Position numbers and translations under genes: made by a program. From Ectopseudomonas guguanensis (lineage in GTDB: Bacteria; Pseudomonadota; Gammaproteobacteria; Pseudomonadales; Pseudomonadaceae): a stretch of DNA of 64,000 nt. Under the pieces are notes generated by a model, which did not search any database, was not told where the DNA came from, and saw only the letters and a list, made by a program, of their open reading frames with translations. Location of the stretch: the NCBI RefSeq assembly GCF_900104265.1, contig NZ_FNJJ01000007.1, positions 124,131-188,130 of the forward strand. The letters run 5' to 3'. Positions 31,467 through 39,705 of the stretch are shown piece after piece (within the stretch, counting starts at the first letter, position 1; each line of letters starts with the position of its first letter).

Positions 31467-31773
31467 GTAGGCTGCGCCGTGCGCACCAGGACCGTAGCCC
31501 GGATGCAATCCGGGGCGATCCTTGCTCCGGCTCCCGGATTTCATCCGGGCTACAACAACCTGTAGGGTGCGCCGTGCGCACGACAGCGTCATGCAACGGA
31601 GGGAGCGGGTGCTCATGAGGCGGTGCGCTCGGCGCACCCCAGGTGATCTGCGGGGGTATCCGTAGGGTGCGCCGTGCGCACCAGGACCGTAGGTTGCAAT
31701 CCGGGGCGATTCCTGCTCCGGCTCCCGGATTTCATCCGGGCTACAACAACCTGTAGGGTGCGCCGTGCGCACC
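31467..31773. repeat. REP array with two direct copies of a composite unit
   Basis: A composite of GTAGG(G/C)TGCGCCGTGCGCACC, an inner GTAGCCCGGATGCAATCCGG ... CCCGGATTTCATCCGGGCTAC pair and a second GTAGGGTGCGCC element occurs at 31467-31581 and again at 31662-31773. The offset is 195 bp and the copies are nearly identical, except that the second has lost part of the inner left arm. A further inverted element lies between them. The 342-bp gap after oprB contains no gene. Confidence 0.88.
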
Positions 31774-31801
31774 GGAGCGGACGCGCGGTGCACTCCAGGC
31801 G

Positions 31802-33214
31802 TCAGAGCAGTCCCGCCACCAGGCGCCCGAGCACTTCCATGGCCTGCTCGCTGCGCGGGCTCCACGGGTGGCCGTAGTTCAGCCGCGCGCAGTGGCGAAA
31901 GCCCTGGCTGGCGGAGAAGATCGGCCCCGGCGCCAGGCTGATGCCCTGGGCCAGCGCCAGGCGCAGCAGTTGCAGCGAATCCAGGTGTTCGGGAAATTCG
32001 AACCAGAGGAAGTAGCCGCCTGCCGGCCGCGTGACTCGCGTGCTGGCGGGAAAGTGCCGGGCGGCAGAGGCGAGCATGGCGCTCTGCTGCATCTCCAGGG
32101 CATGGCGCAGCTTGCGCAGGTGACGGTCGTAGCCGCCGTGCTGCAGGTAGTCGGCCAGCGCCGCCTGGGCCGGCACCGACGGCGAGAGGGTGGTCATCAG
32201 CTTGAGTCGGGTGATCTGCTCGGCATAACGTCCGCCGGCCACCCAGCCGATGCGATAGCCCGGCGCCAGGCTCTTGGAGAAGGAGCTGCAGTGCATCACC
32301 AGCCCCTCGCGGTCAAAGCTCTTCACCGGTTTGGGCGGGTGGCTGCCGAAGTACAGTTCGGCGTAAACATCGTCCTCGATCAACGGCACCTGATGCTCGA
32401 CCAGCAACTCATACAACGCCTGTTTCTTCGCCTCGCTCATGCTCGCACCCAGCGGGTTCTGCAGGCTGCTCATGAACCAGCAGGCCTTGATCGGCAGTTG
32501 CCTGAGGCTGTCAGCCAGGGCGTCCAGGTCGATGCCCTCGCGCGGGTGCACGGGGATTTCCACAGCCCTGAGCTGCAGCCGCTCCAGCACCTGCAGGCAG
32601 GCGTAGAAGGTCGGCGATTCTATGGCCACCAGGTCGCCTGGCTGAGTCACGCACTGCAGGCACAGGTTGAGCGCCTCCATGGCACCGTTGCTGATCACCA
32701 GTTCTTCCATCGGCAGCATCACGCCACTGACCATGTAGCGCAGGGCGATCTGCCGACGCAGGTCGGCGTTGCCGGCGGTCATGTCGGCGATGATCTCGTG
32801 CGGCGATAGCCTGCGCAGCGCGTGCGCCATGCTCTTGGCCAGACGCGGCAGGGGGAACAGGTCGGGGCTGGGGAAGGCCGAGCCGAAGGGCACGGTGTGC
32901 GGGTCCTTGAGCGAGGCGAGCACGGAGAACACCAGCTCGCTGACGCCCACCTCGGTGGTCTGCGCGGCGTGGGCGGTCAGCTGCGGCTCGTGCAGCGGGC
33001 GTTTGGCGTGCTCGCGAACGAAGTAGCCCGAGCGTGCCCGCGCCTGGATCAGGCCGCGATCTTCCAGCAGGTAATAGGCCTGGAACACGGTGGAGGGGCT
33101 GACGCCATAGGTGCGGCTGGCATGGCGTACCGAGGGCACCTTCTCGCCGGGGCCGAGCACGCCGGTACGGATCAGCTCGGCGATCTCGTCGGCGAATTTT
33201 TCGTAGCGTTTCAT
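31802..33214 (-). CDS. MocR/GntR-type regulator with aminotransferase-like domain
   Basis: A 470-residue fusion protein. The N-terminal GntR winged helix (DEIAELIRTGVLGPGEKVPSVRHASRTYGVSPSTVFQAYYLLEDRGLI) is followed by a fold-type I aminotransferase-like domain. The PLP lysine is in CSSFSKSLAPGYRIGW. Such regulators use PLP as an effector and often control vitamin B6, amino-acid or GABA metabolism; the target is unclear here. The start at 33214 has AGGACAGG just upstream. An in-frame region 30 codons further upstream is not conserved-looking and was left out. Confidence 0.92.
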   Translation of the reverse strand: MKRYEKFADEIAELIRTGVLGPGEKVPSVRHASRTYGVSPSTVFQAYYLLEDRGLIQARARSGYFVREHAKRPLHEPQLTAHAAQTTEVGVSELVFSVLASLKDPHTVPFGSAFPSPDLFPLPRLAKSMAHALRRLSPHEIIADMTAGNADLRRQIALRYMVSGVMLPMEELVISNGAMEALNLCLQCVTQPGDLVAIESPTFYACLQVLERLQLRAVEIPVHPREGIDLDALADSLRQLPIKACWFMSSLQNPLGASMSEAKKQALYELLVEHQVPLIEDDVYAELYFGSHPPKPVKSFDREGLVMHCSSFSKSLAPGYRIGWVAGGRYAEQITRLKLMTTLSPSVPAQAALADYLQHGGYDRHLRKLRHALEMQQSAMLASAARHFPASTRVTRPAGGYFLWFEFPEHLDSLQLLRLALAQGISLAPGPIFSASQGFRHCARLNYGHPWSPRSEQAMEVLGRLVAGLL

Positions 33215-33312
33215 CCTGTCCTGGTTCACCGCCGCAAAGGGTACGGGCGAACACTTTACGGGGTGAGCGGCGGACATGGCAGTGCCTCGTGAAGGGGAGG
33301 GCATACATCGGA

Positions 33313-33639
33313 TGTAGGAGCGGATTTATCCGCGATCGATGCAGCTCGATGGTTCCGCGGCTGAAACGGAATGCCGCCCAGCCGCTCCTATAAGGCTCGT
33401 GGCGCAATCCGGGGACGTCTCGAACCGCCCCGGATTTCATCCGGGCTACGACGCTTGCTCCCCTCTCCCTAACCCTCTCCCCGGAGGGGAGAGGGGATTG
33501 ATCGCATTCACCTTTCGTTAAGTAGCACGGTTAGCAACCGTAGCCCGGATGCAATCCGGGGCGGACTCTGGTTGCCCATTCGCCGCGGGGCGGGGCTCCT
33601 ACACGGATATCTGTAGGAGCCCCGCCTCGGGGCGAAACG
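33313..33639. repeat. Dense multi-family repeat region between the MocR gene and ccoG
   Basis: This gap holds, in order: a GTAGGAGCGGATTTATCCGCG / GCCGCTCCTAT pair (33313-33391), a half pair of the GCAATCCGGGG / CCGGGCTAC family (33402-33450), a CCCTCTCCCTAACCCTCTCC block related to the 6261-6458 element (33458-33528), one GTAGCCCGGATGCAATCCGGG element (33540-33562), and a GGGGCTCCTAC / GTAGGAGCCCC pair (33580-33639). No gene was seen. Confidence 0.85.
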
Positions 33640-35043
33640 CTAGCGCAGCGGCGCGAGGAAGGTGCTCCGGGTGCTCACATGGCTCTGCGAATCGGCCTGG
33701 TCACGCACCTCGAAGCGGACGGTTTGCGGCCCGGCACCGTTGCTCGTGGCCGTCAGCGCGACGCTTACCGGCAGGTCGCGAATCTCGCCCGGCGCCAGGT
33801 TCAGCGTGCTAGGGCCGTGCAGCTCGAAGTCACCGGGCTCGACCAGCGCGATGGCGTAGCTGCGCGCTTGTTGGGTCTTGTTGATGATCTTCAGGCTGTA
33901 GATGTTCTCGATCTGGCCCAGCGAGTTCTCGCGGAACAGGCCGCGGTCGCGGGTCACGTCGAGGGAGATCAGCGGGCGCTCGGCCAGCGCCCAGGCGAAG
34001 GCGCCGATCATCACCGCCAGCATCGCCGCGTAGCCAACCAGGCGTGGGCGCAGCCAGTGGGTCTTGCCGCCGGCCAGCTCGTTCTCGGAGCTGTAGCGCA
34101 CCAGGCCGCGGGCATAGCCAAGCTTGTCCATCACGCTGTCGCAGGCGTCGATGCAGGCGCCGCAGCCGATGCATTCCAGCTGCAGGCCGTCGCGGATATC
34201 GATGCCGGTGGGGCAGACCTGCACGCACATCGTGCAGTCGATGCAATCGCCCAGGCCTTCGGCCTTGTGGTCGGCACCCTTGCGGCGCGGGCCACGGGTT
34301 TCGCCGCGGGCGGCGTCGTAGGAGATGACCAGCGTATCGCTGTCGAACATCACGCTCTGAAAGCGCGAGTAGGGGCACATGTCGCGGCACACCTTCTCGC
34401 GCAGCCAGCCGGCGTTGACATAGGTGGCGGCGGTGAAGAACAGCACCCAGAACGCCGTGGTGGCGCCGACTTCGAAGGTCGCCAGGTCGAGCGTCAACTG
34501 GCGCACCGGGGTGAAATAGCCGACGAAGGCCAGGGCTGTGATCAGGCTAACCGCCAGCCACAGGCCGTGCTTGGCGCTGCGCCGGGCCAGTTTCTGCAGC
34601 GACCAGGGCGCGGCATCGAGCTTGATGCGCTGGCCGCGGTCGCCCTCGGTGAACTGCTCGACACGCATGAAGATCCAGGTCCACACGCTCTGCGGGCAGG
34701 CGTAGCCGCACCACACCCGGCCGGCCAGCACGGTGATGAAGAACAGGCCGAAGGCGGCGATGATCAGGATCGCCGAGAGCAGGATGAAATCCTGTGGCCA
34801 GAAGGTCGCGCCGAAGATATGGAACTGGCGGTTCTCCAGGTCCCAGAGCACGGCCTGACGGCCATTCCAGTCGATCCAGGCGGTGCCGAAGAACAGCAGG
34901 AACAGCAGGCCGGCACCGAGCAGGCGCAGGTTGCGAAAGCGCCCGGTGAAACTGCGCGTGTGGATCGGGCCGCCGGCCTGGGCCGGTGTCAGGCGGATGG
35001 GTTTGGCGGTATCGAGACTCCGCACGGGGATCAGATCGGTCAT
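33640..35043 (-). CDS. ccoG: Cytochrome c oxidase accessory protein CcoG (FixG/RdxA)
   Basis: A 467-residue inner-membrane iron-sulfur protein needed for maturation of cbb3 oxidase, in which CcoG is implicated in copper reduction. Several N-terminal membrane helices include FLLFFGTAWIDWNGRQAVLWD. Two 4Fe-4S motifs follow (CIDCTMCVQVCPTGID and CIGCGACIDACD), then one more membrane helix and the C-terminal Ig-like FixG domain ending in VSVALTATSNGAGPQTVRF. TGAGGGCAA lies before the start. The ccoNOPQ and ccoHIS genes are not in the window, so the gene is detached from them or they lie beyond. Confidence 0.95.
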   Translation of the reverse strand: MTDLIPVRSLDTAKPIRLTPAQAGGPIHTRSFTGRFRNLRLLGAGLLFLLFFGTAWIDWNGRQAVLWDLENRQFHIFGATFWPQDFILLSAILIIAAFGLFFITVLAGRVWCGYACPQSVWTWIFMRVEQFTEGDRGQRIKLDAAPWSLQKLARRSAKHGLWLAVSLITALAFVGYFTPVRQLTLDLATFEVGATTAFWVLFFTAATYVNAGWLREKVCRDMCPYSRFQSVMFDSDTLVISYDAARGETRGPRRKGADHKAEGLGDCIDCTMCVQVCPTGIDIRDGLQLECIGCGACIDACDSVMDKLGYARGLVRYSSENELAGGKTHWLRPRLVGYAAMLAVMIGAFAWALAERPLISLDVTRDRGLFRENSLGQIENIYSLKIINKTQQARSYAIALVEPGDFELHGPSTLNLAPGEIRDLPVSVALTATSNGAGPQTVRFEVRDQADSQSHVSTRSTFLAPLR

Positions 35044-35472
35044 GTCGTTGCCCTCATCAGGCGTTTGTCAGGCTGGCGCCATGATCCGGGGGCAACTGTT
35101 TGCCAAACAGACTCAGGTTTTCCCTAAAAAAGCGGATCAGATGCTGCACCAGCCTACCGGCTGGAACCTTCGCCAGATCGCCGAGCCGCATGCTGCCTGA
35201 GGTCTGGAGCAGCCATGACCCACGCAGCGAATAACGCCCTGCGACATCGCGCCGCGCCCGTCATCACCTTGCGCCGAGCGCTGCCGTCTTCATCTGATCC
35301 GGTTTTTCGAGGCTTTTCTGCCGCTGTTTTCGCTACAGGTCGGGCAGGCATAGTCGATGCGCCTGGCGGCATGCGTGCAGGAGCGAAGGGCTCGGCGTGT
35401 CGCAGGGGCGTTCGGTTGTCGAGTGGCGACTGCGGTATCGTCGTCGACGCCATAACAAGAGGAGTCGAGATC
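35044..35472. other. Intergenic region between ccoG and the cidA-like gene
   Basis: About 430 bp between divergent genes. An open frame runs in phase with the cidA-like gene from 35215, but the encoded stretch is Arg/Ala-rich and lacks a ribosome binding site. I see no clear ANR box, repeat or RNA gene. It presumably holds both promoters. Confidence 0.5.
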
Positions 35473-35826
35473 ATGATGGTGCGTGGCCTGTTCTGGCTGG
35501 TGGTGCTGCAGTTGTGCGGCGTGGCCCTCAACCGCTGGGCGTTGCCGATGCTGCCGGCCTCGATCATCGGCCTGTTGCTGCTTTCGGCCTGGCTGATGTG
35601 GCGCGGCGCTGTACCCGACCCGCTGCAGCAGGCTGCCGGTGGTTTGCTGCCATATCTGCCGTTGCTGCTGGCCGTACCGGCCTCGGGGATCATGACCAGC
35701 AGCGATTTGCTGCTTGGTGAACTGCCTGTGATCGCCACGGCGCTGGTGCTGTCGTTGCTGGTGACCGTACCGTTCTGCGGCTGGCTGCTGCAGACCTTGA
35801 TTCGCCGTCAGGAGCGCAAGGGATGA
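35473..35826 (+). CDS. CidA/LrgA-family holin-like membrane protein
   Basis: A 117-residue protein with four predicted membrane helices (LFWLVVLQLCGVALNRW, ASIIGLLLLSAWLMW, LPYLPLLLAVPASGIM, ALVLSLLVTVPFCGWLL) and a short basic tail. The family comprises holin-like proteins linked to murein hydrolase export, cell lysis or overflow metabolite transport. The start at 35473 has AGGAG eight bases upstream. It overlaps the lrgB-like gene by 4 bp (ATGA), the usual operon arrangement. Confidence 0.92.
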   Translation: MMVRGLFWLVVLQLCGVALNRWALPMLPASIIGLLLLSAWLMWRGAVPDPLQQAAGGLLPYLPLLLAVPASGIMTSSDLLLGELPVIATALVLSLLVTVPFCGWLLQTLIRRQERKG

Positions 35827-36506
35827 CGCCGCTGACTCATCATCCGTTGTTCTCCATCGCCCTGACCCTGGCCGCCTTCCTGATCGCCGCCTGGCTCTAC
35901 AGGCGCAGCGGCTGGCTGCTGCTGCAGCCGGTGCTGGTATCGGTGACGCTGATCGTCGCCATCTTGCTGCTGTGCGGCGTGGACTACGCCACCTACCGCG
36001 CCGGTGCCGAGCCCGTCGCCTGGCTGCTGGGGCCGGCCACCGTGGCCCTGGCGGTGCCGCTGCAGCACAACATCAAGCGCATCCGCCAGTTGTTCTGGCC
36101 GGTGCTGATCACCCTCACGGCGGGCGGCGTGCTGTCGGTGGCACTGACCCTGGCCATCGGCTGGGCGTTGGGCGCCGACTGGAGCGTGGTGATGAGCCTG
36201 GCGCCGAAATTCGTGACCATGCCGATTGCCATGCCGGTGGCCGAGCAGATCGGCGGCGTCGCTTCGCTGGCGGCGGTGATGGTCATGCTCACCGGCGTGA
36301 TCGGTACCGCGATGGGACCGCTGCTGCTGCGCTGGGCTGGCGTCGAGCACCCGGCGGCACGTGGCCTGAGCTACGGCATCAATGCCCATGCCATCGGCAC
36401 TGCCCATGCCCTGCAGGAAGGCGAGGAGTGCGGCGCCTTCGCCGCTCTGGCGATGAGCCTGCTGGGCATCGGCACCGCCTTGCTGCTGCCATTGCTGCTG
36501 GCCTGA
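35823..36506 (+). CDS. CidB/LrgB-family membrane protein
   Basis: A 227-residue protein with six to seven hydrophobic segments. Conserved LrgB features include LLGPATVALAVPLQHNIKRI and the LAPKFVTMPIAMPVAEQIGG loop. It acts with the preceding CidA/LrgA-like protein, to which it is translationally coupled. The pair's physiological role in pseudomonads is less well defined than in Staphylococcus. There is no CidR-type LysR gene beside it. Confidence 0.93.
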   Translation: MTPLTHHPLFSIALTLAAFLIAAWLYRRSGWLLLQPVLVSVTLIVAILLLCGVDYATYRAGAEPVAWLLGPATVALAVPLQHNIKRIRQLFWPVLITLTAGGVLSVALTLAIGWALGADWSVVMSLAPKFVTMPIAMPVAEQIGGVASLAAVMVMLTGVIGTAMGPLLLRWAGVEHPAARGLSYGINAHAIGTAHALQEGEECGAFAALAMSLLGIGTALLLPLLLA

Positions 36507-36803
36507 GGCGGGCGGGATTCCGCCACTTCCTCCGGCCCGTTCGCCGCCATCTGGCGAGTTCCCGCCAGGCTGGCGCCTGCCTGTGTGGCACAAAGCCGCA
36601 GTGGGGCTGCTGAATCCTTTCAGCGGCACGCATATTGCTCCTGCCCGCGGCGCGATCGGAATACGCCCGCCAAGAGGCCTGGAACACCCTTCCTCCCGCC
36701 GCGCCGCAGATCTGCGGCTATCGCCCATAGGCGGCCCAAACGGTCGCTACCCGAAACCTTGCCTGCGCGGCACTCGTTGTCGTGCGACGAACTGGACTGT
36801 CCC

Positions 36804-38411
36804 ATGAAGAAAATCCTGCTGACGCTGCTTTGTCTCAGCGTGATCGGTTGCTCCAAACCCCGCGAGCCCGAGAAAACCGTCGATGTGCTGCTGATCGGCG
36901 CTGGCGTGATGAGCGCCACCCTCGGCACCTACCTCCACGAGCTGCAGCCGGACTGGAGCATCGAAATCTACGAGCGCCTCGACCAGGTAGCCGCCGAAAG
37001 CTCCAACGGCTGGAACAATGCCGGCACCGGCCACTCGGCCTTCTGCGAGCTGAACTACACCCCGGAAACCGCCGACGGTGGCATCGACATCAGCAAAGCC
37101 GTGGCGATCAACGAATCCTTCGAGATTTCCAAGCAGTTCTGGGCCACCCAGGTCGAGCGTGAAGTGCTGAGCGAGCCCAGGAGCTTCATCAACATCACGC
37201 CGCACATGAGCTTCGTCTGGGGCGACGACAACGTCGAGTACCTGCGCAAGCGCCACGCCGCGCTGCAGCACAGCAACCTGTTCCGCGGCATGGAGTTCAC
37301 CGAGGATCACGCGCAGATCGCACAGTGGGTGCCGCTGATCATGCAGGGTCGCGATCCGCAGCAGAAGGTCGCCGCCACCCGCATGGCCATCGGCACCGAC
37401 GTCAACTTCGGCGAAATCACCCGCCAGCTGATCGACTCGCTGATCGCCAAGGAGCAGGCCAGCCTGCACCTGCAGCATGAAGTGCGCGACCTCAAGCGCA
37501 ACGAAGACGGTACCTGGCGCGTTACCGTGGCCGACCTGGCCAAGGGCGGCGAAGAGCAGAGCATCGATGCGCGCTTCGTCTTTATCGGCGCCGGTGGTGG
37601 CGCGCTCAAGCTGCTGCAGAAGTCCGGCATCGAAGAAGCCAAGGGCTACGCCGGCTTCCCGGTCGGTGGTCAGTTCCTGATGACGCGCAACCAGGACGTG
37701 GTCGCCCAGCACCTGGCCAAGGTCTATGGCAAGGCGTCGGTCGGCTCGCCGCCCATGTCCGTACCGCACCTGGACACCCGCGTGATCGATGGTGAAAACG
37801 TGCTGCTGTTCGGCCCGTTCGCCACCTTCTCCACCAAGTACCTGAAGAACGGCTCGCTGCTCGACATGTTCAGCAGCATGACCACCGACAACTTCATGCC
37901 GATGGTCAATGCCGGCATGGACAACTGGTCGCTGAGCACCTACCTGATGGGCCAGCTGATGCTCAGCCAGGACGAGCGCATGGCTTCGCTGCGTGAGTAC
38001 TTCCCCGAGGCGCAGGACGCCGACTGGGAGCTGATCAATGCCGGCCAGCGCGTACAGATCATCAAGAAGGATGCCGAGAAGGGCGGCGTGCTGCAGTTCG
38101 GTACCGAAGTGGTGACCTCTGCCGATGGCAGCATCAGCGCACTGCTGGGCGCCTCGCCGGGTGCCTCTACTGCCGCACCGATCATGCTGCACCTGATTGA
38201 GAAGGCCTTCGCCGACAAGGTCGCCACCCCTGAGTGGCAAGAGCGCCTGAAGGGCATCATTCCGTCCTACGGGCAGAAGCTCAACGACGACCTGGAACTG
38301 ACCAACCGCATTCGCCAGTGGAGCAGCGAGCGTCTCGAACTGCTGCACGTCGAAGTGGCGCCGGATGTAGAACTGGCCGCCGAGCCTGAGCCGGCAGCAG
38401 TGACCCTGTAA
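36804..38411 (+). CDS. mqo: Malate:quinone oxidoreductase, lipoprotein-type N-terminus
   Basis: A 535-residue FAD enzyme that oxidises malate to oxaloacetate and reduces quinone at the inner membrane. The dinucleotide motif [19 protein letters not shown] starts at about residue 28. [21 protein letters not shown] and the C-terminal [18 protein letters not shown] motifs are family signatures. Unusually, the N-terminus is a signal peptide with a lipobox (LCLSVIGC, Cys16). This predicts export and lipid anchoring, whereas most Mqo proteins start directly with the FAD fold. A terminator follows the stop. Confidence 0.95.
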   Translation: MKKILLTLLCLSVIGCSKPREPEKTVDVLLIGAGVMSATLGTYLHELQPDWSIEIYERLDQVAAESSNGWNNAGTGHSAFCELNYTPETADGGIDISKAVAINESFEISKQFWATQVEREVLSEPRSFINITPHMSFVWGDDNVEYLRKRHAALQHSNLFRGMEFTEDHAQIAQWVPLIMQGRDPQQKVAATRMAIGTDVNFGEITRQLIDSLIAKEQASLHLQHEVRDLKRNEDGTWRVTVADLAKGGEEQSIDARFVFIGAGGGALKLLQKSGIEEAKGYAGFPVGGQFLMTRNQDVVAQHLAKVYGKASVGSPPMSVPHLDTRVIDGENVLLFGPFATFSTKYLKNGSLLDMFSSMTTDNFMPMVNAGMDNWSLSTYLMGQLMLSQDERMASLREYFPEAQDADWELINAGQRVQIIKKDAEKGGVLQFGTEVVTSADGSISALLGASPGASTAAPIMLHLIEKAFADKVATPEWQERLKGIIPSYGQKLNDDLELTNRIRQWSSERLELLHVEVAPDVELAAEPEPAAVTL

Positions 38412-38430
38412 GGCGTAAACCGCTGTAAAA

Positions 38431-38467
38431 GAACCCGCCCTGCTTGATGCGCACGGCGGGTTTTTTC
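38431..38467 (+). terminator. Rho-independent terminator of mqo
   Basis: AACCCGCC (38432-38439) and GGCGGGTT (38455-38462) enclose a 15-base loop and are followed by TTTTTC. It lies about 20 bases after the mqo stop. Confidence 0.85.
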
Positions 38468-38495
38468 TTGGGCGGCCGCTCGTATTTCGTGGCGA

Positions 38496-38781
38496 GTAGC
38501 CCGGATGAAATCCGGGGACTGTTCGCATCGATGGCCAGACTGATCGCGGCTGAAGCCGCTCCTACAGGTATTCACCCGTACCGTAGGAGCGGCTTCAGCC
38601 GCGATGTTCTGGTCCGCCCCCGGCATCCATATTTCGTAGCCCGGATGCAATCCGGGGGCTGTTTGAACACCTGACAACGCTGTCGCGGCTAAAGCCTCTC
38701 CCACCAGCACGATGGGTTCTGTGGGAGGGGCTTTAGCCGCGACTGGACATGGCCTGGTACCCCGGATTGCATCCGGGCTAC
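38496..38781. repeat. Multi-family REP cluster downstream of mqo
   Basis: The cluster contains GTAGCCCGGATGAAATCCGGG (38496), GCGGCTGAAGCCGCTCCTAC facing GTAGGAGCGGCTTCAGCCGCG (about 38549-38604), GTAGCCCGGATGCAATCCGGG (38637), TCGCGGCTAAAGCCTCTCCCAC facing GTGGGAGGGGCTTTAGCCGCGA (about 38683-38743), and CCCGGATTGCATCCGGGCTAC (38761-38781). Three families alternate. No gene was seen. Confidence 0.88.
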
Positions 38782-38783
38782 GG

Positions 38784-39497
38784 TCACTCCGTCAGCGTCA
38801 TCAGAATATCGGCGTACCAGGTGCAGTTCAGGCCCAGGGCTTCGTCCTGATCCTCGTCGCGCTCGCCGAGCAGCCGGGTGGAGTGGATGCCCAGCAGGTG
38901 CCAGGGCAGCTCGCCGTCGACGCTGGCGCGCTTGACCACCGGCGCGCCGCTGATGCCGCGATGGGTGCGGCCATCGGTGAGGAAATAGCCCAGCCCCTGG
39001 AAACGCAGGCCGAAGGACGAGGCCAGCCCGGCATGGCGCGCCACCGGCATGCGGTGCAGGTTGTCCTGAAAGCCTAGGGGGAAGCCCACTACCAGAAGGG
39101 GCGAGCCGATTTCCACATGCTCGTCGGCCTGTAGCAGGTGTTGCTCGCTGAAGGCCTGATAAACGCAGCCGGGCGGTAGCGCAGCGCGATCCAGCTCGAT
39201 CGCCGCCACGTCGATCTCGCCGGCACCATCGATACCCTGGCGCCACAGGCGCTCCTCGCCCTGGTAGAGGGCAAGGGTGAAATCCGCGGTGCTGGCCAGG
39301 TTCTCGGCGTCGGTGTGCAGCTCGATCTGCAGGCTATCGGGTCGATGGCCGCTGGGCGCGTCGAACACCACATGGCGACTGGTGACCAGGAACAGCCGAT
39401 CGTCGCGCTGGAAGAAGAAACCGCTGGCGTTGGTCAGCACCTGCTCGGCCGCCAGGGTGGAAATGCGTGTCGCGCTCAGCATCAGGGAGTCGATCAT
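38784..39497 (-). CDS. Trypsin-like serine peptidase domain protein
   Basis: A 237-residue chymotrypsin-fold protein with no signal peptide. The catalytic triad is recognisable: histidine in FLVTSRHVVFD, aspartate in GEIDVAAIEL and serine in the GISGAPVV motif near residue 190. Proteins of this size are annotated as trypsin-like peptidase domains, but their targets are unknown and cytoplasmic location is suggested. The start at 39497 follows a perfect GGAGG. It is monocistronic between REP clusters. Activity is inferred from the triad only. Confidence 0.8.
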   Translation of the reverse strand: MIDSLMLSATRISTLAAEQVLTNASGFFFQRDDRLFLVTSRHVVFDAPSGHRPDSLQIELHTDAENLASTADFTLALYQGEERLWRQGIDGAGEIDVAAIELDRAALPPGCVYQAFSEQHLLQADEHVEIGSPLLVVGFPLGFQDNLHRMPVARHAGLASSFGLRFQGLGYFLTDGRTHRGISGAPVVKRASVDGELPWHLLGIHSTRLLGERDEDQDEALGLNCTWYADILMTLTE

Positions 39498-39627
39498 GGC
39501 CGGGGCCTCCTGCCGGTGTGGTCTATCGACTGACTGCCAAACCCATGACAGGTTCGGCTGGTTGCGTCGAACCTGCGATCTGGTGGATGCAAAAAAGCGA
39601 AATCCACCCCAGGAGCTGACGTGACAC

Positions 39628-39704
39628 GTAGGGTGCGCCGTGCGCACCGGTGCTACGGTGATTCGGAGGCGCACACGACCTGGCTGGCCGCGCGCGACCC
39701 TACG
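39628..39704. repeat. REP element pair, one degenerate
   Basis: GTAGGGTGCGCCGTGCGCACC at 39628-39648 faces a degraded partner ending CGCGACCCTAC at 39704, immediately before the plsB stop codon on the other strand. Confidence 0.7.
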
Positions 39705-39705
39705 A

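Noticed and set aside
35215..35472. An 86-codon N-terminal extension of the CidA/LrgA-like protein
   Set aside because: The extension is low-complexity and lacks a start signal, whereas the ATG at 35473 has a strong ribosome binding site and gives the family length.
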